Below are positions 12,935-22,815 of a stretch of 64,000 nt of DNA, one piece after another. The position numbers and the translations under genes are program-made. Source of the DNA: Druceiella hillmani (taxonomy: Eukaryota; Arthropoda; Insecta; Lepidoptera; Hepialidae); the NCBI GenBank assembly GCA_039881145.1, contig JAYKKI010000040.1, forward strand, positions 997,001 through 1,061,000, in the 5' to 3' direction. The notes under the pieces were generated by a model. That model was not told the origin of the DNA and did no database searches. It was given only the letters and a program-made list of their open reading frames with translations. How positions within the stretch are numbered: the first letter of the stretch is position 1; every line of letters starts with the position of its first letter.

Positions 12935-13181
12935 AAAATAAATTAATTTTGCATTTGTATTATGTTGTTGCGAATTGCATTTAAAATATGGTGTATTTTT
13001 ATTAATGCAGCTTTTTGTATTTAAAAGAAAACAGTTATAATATACCATTGAACGAAGCAAATGTATTAGGATATGATTACTTACTTTTGAAATTGAATAC
13101 AAAAAAGTAGAATATAAATTGATTTTTTTGGAACCTGTTATTTATTTATTATTAATTTAAAAATACTCAGGAGTACAAACT
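12935..13181 (+). repeat. Dispersed repeat P, copy 2
   Basis: Aligned with 9,895-10,083 and, after 13,136, with a single diverged monomer of the 108-bp tandem repeat (GTTATTTATTTATTATTAAT, then ACTCAGGAGTACAA). It therefore shows the unexpanded state of the family. Confidence 0.75.
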
Positions 13182-13921
13182 ATTTTTTGAACTTTTTTAA
13201 GGTTTTATATTCATCTACTAAATCGTGCATACTGTACCGTCTCTTGAAATCGTCCCGAAAAATGTAAATATAATATACTCTGGCGTGTTGTGCATTTCAT
13301 AAGTTTGAAACATGTTAATTAAAAAAAATAATTTCCTAGATTATTTAAAATTTATTGATCCTTCAATCTTTTTTCAAATGGATTAATTTTAAAAATAATG
13401 AATACTCTTAACTTACAATGTTTAAATAATTATCGTATTTGATGAAATACATTCGAAAATAAGAGAGCTCATTTTAAATTAATTGAAAAAATTATATATG
13501 CCATAATTTTCAGTATTCTATATTAAAAATATTTTTGAATTTTTCCTAGTAAATACGAATAAAACAATGATGAAAGCGAAATATAAAGAGGAACACTTGT
13601 ATTTTCTTTCATTTTCTACTTATATTGTTCTGAATGAAATGATAATCCAGGAAAGCAATGAAAAAAAAATATGTGTACATAATATATTAAGTAAGACTCA
13701 AAATAATTCCATTATAGAAATATAGGTCTCTATTTGTATTCGACGCAAATAGCCCCTGATATATCACATACTATGATGTATTGAAGTCTAATATTATCTA
13801 TTTGTTCGAAAATTTCAATATTCTGTCCTTCAAGGTTTATTACCACTCCCTAAATATATATGAACTATAACGTTATGATTTTTTAAGAAAATAGAAATCA
13901 TTTTAACCTCCAGTCACAAAA

Positions 13922-14290
13922 ATGTAAAAATGTTTCCTCCATAATATTTTGATTCGAAAAAAAAAAAACTTTAAGTAAGTTACGTGTATCAAAAATATTT
14001 AATAATATTAAGACGAATCTTTTAAAATTTCACAGTATAATAAATAGAAGAAATTTGTATTGAACATTATAACTAACAGCCAGTCTTGTAAAAATGTTTC
14101 CTCCATAATATTTTGATTGGAAAAAAAAATGTAAAAATGTTTCCTCCATAATATTTTGATTCGAAAAAAAAACTTTAAGTAAGTTACGTGTATCAAAAAT
14201 ATTTAACAATATTAAGACGAATCTTTTAAAATTTCACAGTATAATAAATGGAAGAAATTTGTATTGAACATTATAACTAACAGCGAGTCT
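13922..14290 (+). repeat. ~165-bp tandem duplication with a third partial copy
   Basis: Copy 1 (13,922-14,088) and copy 2 (14,129-14,290) differ at only a few positions (TAATAATATT versus TAACAATATT, AATAGAAG versus AATGGAAG). Between them, 14,089-14,128 repeats the first ~40 bp only. The pattern suggests unequal exchange or replication slippage. A minus-strand 62-codon frame inside it carries no known motif. Confidence 0.95.
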
Positions 14291-15381
14291 TACATATAAT
14301 CAAAATTTACTTAATATTTCATTTTTATTCACTTAAAATAATTTCGTAGCTGCAATCGACATTCCGTTTTTGATGTGTCTAGCATTCGTATACTAAATAC
14401 AACTTTGAGGGATTCATCCTTTTAAAAAACTAGTCACACACTATTTATGTATTATATATTCAGTTAAAAAAAATCACAGTACTTTTAAACTTTTGTAGTT
14501 CAACAAGGAACTTATAAGAATTTCATCATATTCATACATCCATTTGTCAGATTTCTTTAACATCAGTATGGAACATTTATAACAAATAATATAATTTATA
14601 ATATAAAAAAACCATTAATTTATTGGCGTGTGTAATACGAATGAGATTCTAACCCGAAATAAATGAGTAAAACAGCTCTTGGATTATTTTTAAATATCCA
14701 TTTCCCTATCTATATATTGATCAAAATATTTGCTTTGGTGAATTTGGTAGTTGTTGTTTTAGTGCTAATAAGTGTTAGAAGCTACATAGATTAAATGCTT
14801 TTTTAAAGTTTACCAAAGATTTTGATATTAAATGAGAAAGTTTGTAATGTCTATTACGTTAATTGAATTCAGAAAAGCTTTAGGAAGTCGCTACCCAAAA
14901 AGAAATAGAATAAATGAACAATTATATGTCCAAATACGAATAAGTTACGTGTTTTGTCGTCAAGTTCTTAATTCAAATGAATTTAAACGTTATCTGAAAC
15001 TAAACATTATCTGTGTATTTGAAAGAAAATTTTCAATTTTGGAGCATAGATATCTTCAAATATTTTTTGAAATAATTTAATATTTCTTTAACTTTCTTTA
15101 ACTGACAATCCGGTTATTAAACCAAAACTGGGTAGTATTAGACTTAGACAAAAGAAAATCAATATTATTACTTTGTCCCTTTTGTTGAATAAATTAATAT
15201 ATCTAAAAGTAAATAAATATTTTTCCATAAATTAACGGATATTTCCTTTTTATGTGAATTAAATATTGACTACTAATTAAGTTCATTTAATAAATAGGAC
15301 GCGTCGGCTACCATATGTTATAAAATGTATAATCACTGTTACCAGCTTAAAAAGTCTATTCCAATAATATCGACATAAATA
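14291..15381. other. AT-rich spacer, nothing recognised
   Basis: An 82-codon plus-strand frame (14,832-15,080) is the longest open stretch. It is lysine, arginine and isoleucine rich as expected from A-rich DNA, has no recognisable domain and no nearby exon, so I do not call it a gene. Confidence 0.45.
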
Positions 15382-15544
15382 TTCAACTTTATTATAAAAT
15401 CGAGTTTGTGACTAGCTCATATGAAATTTTTACGAATTATTTCATAGTACCCAGTTATATACCAATATTGAATGGGTAATATGAAATAATTTGTAAAATT
15501 TTCACTTGCTTTAGTCGCAAAATTGATTTTATATTAAAGTTGAG
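15382..15544. repeat. Imperfect foldback, ~78-bp arms
   Basis: Arm 15,382-15,458 is the imperfect reverse complement of 15,467-15,544. Paired blocks include TTCAACTTTA/TAAAGTTGA, ATATGAAATTTTTACGAATT/AATTTGTAAAATTTTCA and ATTTCATA/TATGAAAT, with an 8-bp centre. The size and form fit a foldback MITE; no target-site duplication was identified. Confidence 0.75.
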
Positions 15545-17486
15545 TACCCACGTCGAAGCTGAGGGACCCTAGAAATAAACAAGATTAGTTATATATTCAA
15601 AGTTTAGGCTTCAATTTGGCACAAATGTAAATAGCCATTTTGTGAGATTTAAACATGTCACTCCATAAACTCATTGATTATATTAATAAATTATTCTGTG
15701 GATAAATCATTTAAAGGGAATGACCAGCGTCAACCTTTAAACATATTTGTTAATACCTGGCTTCTCCATTAATATAGATTGATATTGCAGTTGCTAGCAG
15801 CATAATTGTTTTCCTACGTTAATTGTGAAAAATCGTATACACTAATAATAGAGATCACATAGTAAATATTTAACTTATAATTGTTAGAGAGAAAGGTCTA
15901 TTAACTGCAGCATAACTTTATAAATATTTTGAATAATATAAGTTAGAAGCAATCACCTAGATAGCACATGACTCATTTAATTAAATAAACCATTCACAGC
16001 TTTCTTGCCTTCCATTAAAAACTAAATAAAATAGTCTAAAAATCGACAATAGCTATTAAAATGTCATTTTAGCATGTAGGGATAGGCCTCCCAATGCCAA
16101 ATTACTGACTAGCGAAACAAAGGTGAAAGTCGGTAAGTCGGGAAATTTTGTGTTTTAGGGTGGGTTAAAACTAAATTAACAGAAGATTTATAAAAAAACA
16201 TGTCATCTGGTAATACTGGTTTTTTGCATGTTTTTTACTTAATTTTAAATCCCACAGTAAAATTATTAAATCATTCTAGGGTTACTAACAAACTGCCGAA
16301 CTGCAATATATAAATTTTTGTGAACTTAATTTTTACTCCATTTCATCAGAATTGATATTTTAAGTTACACTTATAGAGTTTAATTAATAATCAGACATAG
16401 TGAAACTTGATCAGTTAAGTATCATCAGATTGTATTAAATATGACTATTGTGATTTGTGAGCACCACGCACTTAATTAATTGTAATGTTCTCTATATTGT
16501 ACTTAATTAATTGTAATGTAATATTAAACTCTACACTTAAAGCGTGTATTATAAGAGTATAGAAAAATTTACACTGAAGACGTGACAGAGACAAAATAAG
16601 GGTAGAATATCGGTAGTAATATTTATATTCACAAATCTAAATAATTTAAAAAAAATTCTTAATATATAACTATTCTATTTATTACAAAATCAGAAGGATT
16701 TAAATATATTACCAATAAAATGTTGGCACGAAAATGGGTTTTTAATTAACTTCTTTTAATGCAGTAATTTTCAAATTACACAATTATTAAAAAATTAAAT
16801 ATTAATAATTAGTAATTTTAATATACCAATATCGTCTCACCATACACTTTCTTCAGCGTAGTATCGTCTGTGTTCTTTCAACACATACCACTCTTTTATA
16901 TACCACTACCAGTCCTAAATTCATCTTTAAAAATAATGAAATTACGTTGCTTTTAATTTTAAATTTGATACGTTACCGCTTTTTATCCCCCATGGTGCTA
17001 ATGACTATATGAAAATTAACCCTTTTGTCATATTTGTAGTCATTCATACGAAATTGTGGCTCTTCGAGTTATAAAGGTTGGTATGTAGAAATTATGTTGC
17101 TTATGTGGTTATTCTATGTATTAAAGTTTTTTCTTTCTTCTTCATGTTTTTATATCATTCAATTACATCTAAATAATGCATTCAATTTGAAACATTAAAA
17201 TAAAAAAAAAACAGACGTTTAAATTTTAATTGCACGGATTTCAAATACGTCAGTGTAGCTTGTAAATAATTACAAAAAACTTCAGTGATTCCATTAGAAC
17301 AAACAGTTTTTTTTATGCAATATCCCATACAAATAATGAGGATCAAATGAAGTTATTTTTTTGAAAAAATAAAATTTATCGTAAAAAAATTACATTTTTT
17401 GGGTTCAATTCGAAAAACATTTTTGTCATCATTTTTATAATGAAAATAAATAATTATATAATAGATCACATAATATAAAACTATTT
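15545..17486. other. AT-rich spacer
   Basis: No gene was seen. A small direct repeat, CTTAATTAATTGTAATGT, occurs twice at 16,471 and 16,502. Confidence 0.45.
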
Positions 17487-17822
17487 CATCATCATCAGCT
17501 GGAAGACATCCATTGCTGTACAAAGGTCTCCCCATAGACACCTACAAATATCAATCCCATGCTGTCAACATCCAACGGCTTCCCGCGACCTTTATCCGAT
17601 CATCTGTACACCTAGCGACGGAACGTCCCACTTTGCGTTTTCCGGCACTTGGGTGTCACACTTCCGCAGCGGTTGTTAGTTCTGTGCGCTATATGATCTG
17701 TCAATTGCCACTTCAGTCCTAGAAATTATGTCGGCGAACTTAGTTCGGATACGGATCTCATAATTACGGATCATATCTTATAGAGAAACCAGCAAGCATA
17801 GCGCTTTTGATAGCTCGCGGAG
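17487..17822 (-). pseudogene. 3' fragment of a LINE reverse-transcriptase ORF
   Basis: Read on the minus strand, it matches the conserved C-terminal end of a widespread arthropod LINE ORF2. Broken-frame pieces include RTKFADI, LKWQLTDHIAHRTNNR (about 17,640-17,715), VAGSRWM and VYGETFVQQWM near 17,520. The element 3' end carries a short TGATGATGATG-like tail (17,488-17,499), as LINEs with trinucleotide tails do. Stops and indels break the frame repeatedly. The region is noticeably GC-richer than its surroundings, consistent with a transposon origin. The plus-strand frame of 69 codons over it is the antisense shadow. The clade (RTE-like is my best guess) is not certain. Confidence 0.8.
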
Positions 17823-18519
17823 TGTTTTTAATAAATAAAATATTTATCTGACTAATTTTATCTTTCAGTTATAATACATATGCATTCTACATGAAATTCA
17901 GAGTGCGTATTAAATAAACATGCATAGAAAACTTTACATAACTTTATTTTTTATATTGACAAAATAATTTTCTTCATAATTTCAACGACAATGAATATAA
18001 CATGCAATCGATTATTTTATTAGTCACATTCGTTAAATAAAAGAATGATTCCTATAATACTAACCCTAAAGAGTTTTGAACTTTAGTACACCTCACTAAT
18101 ACTACTATGACATTTTATATTCAAATATTGTTATATATTTTGTACTAAAATATAATATATTCCCAAATTGGAGAATATCTTAACTTAAATACCATTAAAA
18201 TTTTTTGTAATAATATTATCATGTCTTATACTTGTTTAGTTAACTCTGCTTTGTGGAGCACTTTTAAATTGCTCGCGAATTTCTTTCTCGTAGTTTGGTT
18301 CTAAATACTCGACTTAAGAAAATTATAAGCATAAATTATGACTGTTAGTGTTATTAGTACAATGTTTACAGTATTTTTTAATTTATTTTTCTTTCACTAT
18401 TATGATAATTTAAAAAATTATTATAACCATATGAGACATGAAAACGTACTATTACCTAAGTATATATAAACCGTACTTATAGCCGTAGCGTTCTTAGTAT
18501 ATCGCAAACGTAAGCTTGT

Positions 18520-18523
<4 letters not shown>
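17823..18523. other. AT-rich spacer, nothing recognised
   Basis: No gene, RNA or repeat copy recognised. Confidence 0.45.

Positions 18524-18601
<78 letters not shown>
18524..18601. repeat. (TA)n microsatellite, 78 bp
   Basis: About 39 uninterrupted TA units, the longest pure run in the window. Confidence 0.97.
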
Positions 18602-18607
<6 letters not shown>

Positions 18608-19056
18608 TTTATAAAATTGTATTAATTTATTTATGGTTACTTTTATAATTTTTAAGTTTCTAAAACATTAATCGTAACAACATGGGGTTAATATGGCGCC
18701 GATATGACCGCTTATAATTCACTTCAGTTTTATAAAAAACATATCCTAATCAAATTTAAAAGTGTTATAAATTTAATAAGTCGTTTGAATTGCTTTTCAT
18801 AATTTTTTTCTAATGAAAAGATCCCAAAATTTCAAAGTTAGAACAATTATGAAGATGTATACAAATTGCCAATGTTTAATTGCAAACCAATTTTTAATTC
18901 TTCATGTTTTAAACGTTGTTCAGAATAAACTTCCATTAAAAGAAAATGACCACTTTATATAGCAAGCTCCGTTCCAAAACGAAAACAGAGGAAATGGTTT
19001 ACAATAGTTATGGTGATTGAATATATTTGGCGTTAATTTTGTAGAAATTCATTATT
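18602..19056. other. AT-rich spacer, nothing recognised
   Basis: No gene, RNA or repeat copy recognised. Confidence 0.45.
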
Positions 19057-19112
19057 CACAATTAAATGAAACTACGTGATGTAGTATTATTTCTACTTTC
19101 TTTAAGTTCCTT

Positions 19113-19155
19113 ATCACGACCTAGGTTTCGTTGTATTACAACATCTTCAGGTGGG
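19113..19155 (-). ncRNA. Hammerhead-ribozyme-like core (minus strand)
   Basis: Reverse-strand twin of the previous motif. CUGAAGA is at 19,150-19,144, stem II is GTTGT/ACAAC with loop AAT, GAAA is at 19,129-19,126, and GTC is at 19,120-19,118. Stem II is one pair longer here because of a T/A substitution between the arms, which is compensatory-looking or simply ancestral. Stem I can form C-G, A-U and C-G. It has the same extra U after the CUGAAGA box. Confidence 0.42.
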
Positions 19156-19177
19156 ATATTACAATATTTTCTAATAT

Positions 19178-19220
19178 CCTACCTGAAGATGTTGAAATAC
19201 AACGAAACCTAGGTCGTGGT
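19178..19220 (+). ncRNA. Hammerhead-ribozyme-like core (plus strand)
   Basis: Order of elements: CTGAAGA (19,183-19,189, matching CUGANGA), a GTTG/CAAC stem II with loop AAATA (19,191-19,203), GAAA (19,204-19,207), a very short stem III CC-TA-GG, and GTC (19,213-19,215) as the expected cleavage triplet. The flanks 5' CTAC and 3' GTGG can form a 4-bp stem I with one G-U pair. One flaw: an extra U sits between CUGAAGA and stem II, so activity is uncertain. Minimal stem III is typical of retroelement hammerheads that act as dimers. Confidence 0.45.
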
Positions 19221-19276
19221 AAAGAAATTAAAGAAAGTAGAAATAATAATACGTCACGTAGTTTCATTTAATTGTG

Positions 19277-20064
19277 AGTTATGGTGATGCTAATAACGTA
19301 GAATCTAAAATATTTTTTCACTTGACCAATTAATAATTTTGGGTGACTCAATAATCAGCAGTGAAACATCAATCTAAAACACTCCTCATTTTTAATATAG
19401 ACGAAGTTGGAGGTAACAAAATTCTGCCACTGACCAATTTATGGGACTAAGTAGTCAATTATGACCAACTTTGATGGTATTTTTTACTCTTTAGTACACC
19501 TAAGATGAAGTGCTATATTTGTAGAGCTCATACAGTACTATACTTATTTGGAAAATGGATTGCTTTCGCGAAAAAGTTTTGTACATTATTTATACAAATA
19601 TTAATACATTAAAAACTGAAAATCACATGTTGAGTTTTTTATCCATGTTTTTGATTCAACACTTCCATCAAAGTCACTATATCACAATAAAACTAACACA
19701 TTTTAAGTAAATATAATGTCTACAAAAGTGACAATCGTCTTGTTGCGAATTAAAAAAACATTTCGTACACCACACCAGCCATTTCTGTTCCGACCCACTG
19801 AATGGCCGACGGATATGATCGACTAGTTTTATGGCACATTATTAACAATCTAGAGTGGAAAAAAATGCAACAGAATAACATTCTCAAAGCCCAAAAGCAA
19901 AGCAATGATTTAACGTTAACGTTTTGAACGAGATAGGTTATGTTAATATTGCCATAAAAAAATATTCATAATTTAGAATAAATTTTTTAATAATTTTAAG
20001 AGCCCTTTTAAGGTTTTTAAAAAATATAAGGTGTAAAATGGGTGTAAAATGTCGGAAACTCGTA
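19277..20064. other. AT-rich spacer, nothing recognised
   Basis: No gene, RNA or repeat copy recognised. Confidence 0.45.
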
Positions 20065-20160
20065 CGGCTCATTTTAATTCATACTTTTGGGCCTATTTTG
20101 AAATACAAAAAATGAAAATTTATTTCGAAAATATCTCCACATATTATCTAAAAAACCTTC
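20065..20160 (+). repeat. Dispersed repeat S, copy 1
   Basis: Aligns with 32,330-32,420. Shared blocks: TTCATTTTAATTC, CTTTGGRYYTATTT, then TATCTCCACATATTAT versus TATCCACATATATTAT. It lies just upstream of a (TA)n tract. Non-coding. Confidence 0.65.
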
Positions 20161-20180
20161 GAAAGTAATTTAACATGAAA

Positions 20181-20182
<2 letters not shown>

Positions 20183-20233
<51 letters not shown>
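20183..20233. repeat. (TA)n microsatellite
   Basis: About 25 TA units between repeat S copy 1 and repeat R copy 2. Confidence 0.97.
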
Positions 20234-20236
<3 letters not shown>

Positions 20237-20309
20237 CATATGAAGGATTGGCCAATTCCATTAAACTTTTTCAGCCTATTACTTCTAAAAACATTTAACT
20301 GTAAAGATT

Positions 20310-21090
20310 TGATCATATCACTCTATAGTAAAATATAATAAATTAAAATGAACTACTTTGGTACCTTCTCGTCACAGCTGGGATTCACGTGTAACGAGCG
20401 TCTACCTTACTCTGGTCAGCGCCATTAAAACCTCAGGCAAAAGTCAATTTGTGAATAACAAATTTGTATTCAAGACACGAATTTTCCCAAATGCTTTAGT
20501 ACCTAAGAGTCAAATTACTATAACATCCATTAAGGTTTCATATTATATCTGAATTGCCGCGTGTTGCATCTAAGGCAAACCTCCATTTCAATGTATCTTT
20601 TTCGTTTATCTGTTGTCCTTCTCATTTAGGACAATAAATAAACGAAAATGATACACTGAGATTATTGAACGGGTTATACTTGCTCCATAAGCATTGTTTG
20701 TTCCAATGAAGATTCAATTTGTTTTTGCTATGACAAATATATTTTCTATAAAAAATTAATTATAAAATTATAAAATTTTCTATATACAGTTTAACAAGAA
20801 ATTAAGAAAATTTTATTACGGATAAGTATAGAGATAAATACTAAAACTATATACTAAATTCTATATGATACTGTACATAGAACCATAAAAAACTTGGTAA
20901 ACCACGTACATTACGATAATGAGTTCACTATTTTTATAAATTCTTTCTATTTGATAAAACATTTCTTAATTATGTCCGATTTTTGTTTGTGATTTCCTTT
21001 TTATATAAAGTTATTCAAACTATTTTCCGCTAATGTGGATTTAGTAGGGAAAATGTAGTACTACTCTGACGTAGTCTTTTTTAATAAGAC
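20310..21090 (+). repeat. Repeat R, copy 2, left part
   Basis: Aligned along its length with 33,715-34,380. Shared features include CAGCTGGGATTCA, GTCAGCGCCATTAAAA, TTTCCCAAAT, ATTAAGGTTTCATATT, the GATAAACGAAAA-type block, an ATTACGGATAAGTATA stretch and TTTTCCGCTAATGTGGA. The copy is interrupted by the Jockey insertion and resumes at 25,649. A private inverted duplication (20,593-20,619 against 20,628-20,654) adds a hairpin that copies 1 and 3 lack. Confidence 0.85.
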
Positions 21091-21100
21091 AAATGTGGAT
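21091..21100. repeat. Target-site duplication of the Jockey element, left
   Basis: AAATGTGGAT here is repeated at 25,639-25,648 directly after the poly(A) tail. The related repeat copy at 34,387-34,393 has a single GTGGATAAG, as expected of an empty site. Confidence 0.88.
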
Positions 21101-21501
21101 TCGCGTCCGTAGGAGCTGCCTAATCATCACCCTGCACGTGTCCCCCGGGTGGCGCTAAATGAATGACAACGCCGAGTCTTGAGCGGCGGTAAATAACTCA
21201 AAACACTGCGACGCTTAGCCAGCAGATAACATAAGGAGGTAGGAAATGACCTTCCTAATCCGTAAACCACTCAAGAGCGGCGGTCTTGGCTTCATTGCCC
21301 GGACCACGAGGAGGAAAACCTCTTCAAAAATTACCCAAATCCAATGGTGGGAAACGTGCCAACTGGATGCATGGCTGTATGGATGAACAGCATTAGCGCC
21401 AACCTCTGCGGACCTGGTAAACGTAGTTGTATTCTGCCTTCTTAGGGAATGGCGTTACCCCTAAGTGACCTGTTATTTCGTCCAATTATCGTGGGAACAA
21501 A
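21101..21501 (+). promoter_or_regulatory. 5' UTR with presumed internal promoter of Jockey element
   Basis: A GC-rich 401-bp leader precedes ORF1 and contains no long frame. LINEs of this clade use an internal Pol II promoter near their first base. That the first bases (TCGCGTCCG) directly follow the target duplication suggests a full-length 5' end; promoter function itself is inferred. Confidence 0.55.
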
Positions 21502-22815
21502 ATGAATGATAACTTAAAAAATAAAACAAACACAAACCCAAGTATGATCCAACAAACTCTTCATAAGAGCATATTTACAAAAACACGTAGCAACTCTATC
21601 GGAGCAATACCACAAATGGTAAATGCTCATGAAACAATTCTTGAATCGATTGACAAAGACAAAAACACCTGGCAACAAGACCGAATACCTCATACCAAAA
21701 GAAAAAGAATGGAATCAAAATCACCACAGACAGAAAACTTAAAGAAAAAGACCAACACGACTGAATACGGAATATCTACCCAAAATCAATTTGAAATATT
21801 AGGTGAAGTGGAATATAATCCGGATATAATAGAAACAGAAAAGCCACCAAAACCAGAACCAATCTTTGTAACTGGGGTCCTGGATATCAATTCCCTTAAA
21901 AACCTGCTGTTAAGAATAACAACAGAAGGAAATTTTACTATGACCACTCTCAGGTCAGGACACGTTGTGAAAGTAATGCCAGTAAGTATAGAAGTATACA
22001 AAATGATAAGAGAAAAATTCATCACAGACAATATCAGCCATTATACTTACATGATAAAAAGTGAAAGACCTTATAGAGTTGTTCTGCGAGGCCTCCATAG
22101 CTCAGAAGACATCTCTGAAATAAAAGAAGGACTCAAAGCACATGGACACGAAGTAAGGCAACTCGTAAATGTACGTCATCGAAACACAAAAGAACCCTTA
22201 CCCCTATTTTATGTAGACCTGGAGCCAAAGAATAACAATAAAGATATTTTTAAAATAAAATACCTCAATCATATGAAAGTATCTTTTGAAGCACCTTATA
22301 AGAAACAGGAAATTCTACAATGTAAAAGATGCCAAAGGTTCGGTCATTCAAAAAATCAATGCTACCGACCATTCAGATGCGTCAAATGTGGAGACGACCA
22401 CCCAACCACCAGCTGCTCCAAAACAAGGGAAACGGAAGCTACTTGTGCAAACTGTCTAGAAAAACATCCAGCTAGTTACAGGGGATGCCTAAAATACAAG
22501 CAATATAAAGAGCACTTATTGAAAATCCAACCAAAACAAACATATAAACATACAAACCAAACTAAGCGAATGCCTGAAATGGACAATTTGCAGCCAAGGA
22601 AATTCAAAAATTATAATAGAACAACCTCAACTTACGCTGAAATCACTAAAAGTAGAATGGAAAACATCACTAAGCCAGACCAATTACCTCAAACGCAACA
22701 ACTAAGTGACATCTTGGAACAAATGTTCAACAGAATACAAACTATGATGCTAACCATGGTAGACAACATGATGGATCGTTTCATCCAGCTTATTAGCAGC
22801 CAGACTAAGAAATAA
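21502..22815 (+). CDS. Jockey ORF1: gag-like RNA-binding protein
   Basis: A 437-residue intact frame. The first ~110 residues are polar, low-complexity and rich in K, N and T. Residues ~115-265 match the layout of the PRE_C2HC region found before zinc knuckles in Jockey and related elements (PYRVVLRGLH near residue 190, LPLFYVDLEP near 234). Three zinc knuckles follow: C274-C277-H282-C287, C293-C296-H300-C305 and C315-C318-H322-C329, the classical three-knuckle array of this protein. The C-terminus is a basic then hydrophobic tail with a methionine-rich stretch that could form a helix. It is expected to coat the element RNA in the ribonucleoprotein. The stop at 22,813 overlaps the ORF2 frame, which opens at 22,772. 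The start ATG follows GGGAACAAA and is the first in-frame one. Confidence 0.95.
   Translation: MNDNLKNKTNTNPSMIQQTLHKSIFTKTRSNSIGAIPQMVNAHETILESIDKDKNTWQQDRIPHTKRKRMESKSPQTENLKKKTNTTEYGISTQNQFEILGEVEYNPDIIETEKPPKPEPIFVTGVLDINSLKNLLLRITTEGNFTMTTLRSGHVVKVMPVSIEVYKMIREKFITDNISHYTYMIKSERPYRVVLRGLHSSEDISEIKEGLKAHGHEVRQLVNVRHRNTKEPLPLFYVDLEPKNNNKDIFKIKYLNHMKVSFEAPYKKQEILQCKRCQRFGHSKNQCYRPFRCVKCGDDHPTTSCSKTRETEATCANCLEKHPASYRGCLKYKQYKEHLLKIQPKQTYKHTNQTKRMPEMDNLQPRKFKNYNRTTSTYAEITKSRMENITKPDQLPQTQQLSDILEQMFNRIQTMMLTMVDNMMDRFIQLISSQTKK

Larger units (their letters stand above)
19057..19276. repeat. Compact inverted repeat, 105-bp arms, 10-bp spacer
   Basis: Arms 19,057-19,161 and 19,172-19,276 are almost exact reverse complements; the few differences are scattered substitutions. 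The 10-bp centre is CAATATTTTC. Each arm carries the same hammerhead-ribozyme-like core, so the whole element has one core per strand. There is no ORF. It could be a foldback or MITE-like derivative of an element that carries such a motif (Penelope-like elements are the known animal hosts of hammerheads). Confidence 0.95.

Noticed and set aside
14832..15080. 82-codon frame rich in K, R and I
   Set aside because: No domain, no partner exon and composition as expected from A-rich DNA.
21786..22031. Minus-strand frame inside Jockey ORF1, and similar antisense frames at 22,750-22,941, 23,063-23,287 and 24,782-25,114
   Set aside because: Antisense shadows of the element's genuine ORFs without motifs of their own.
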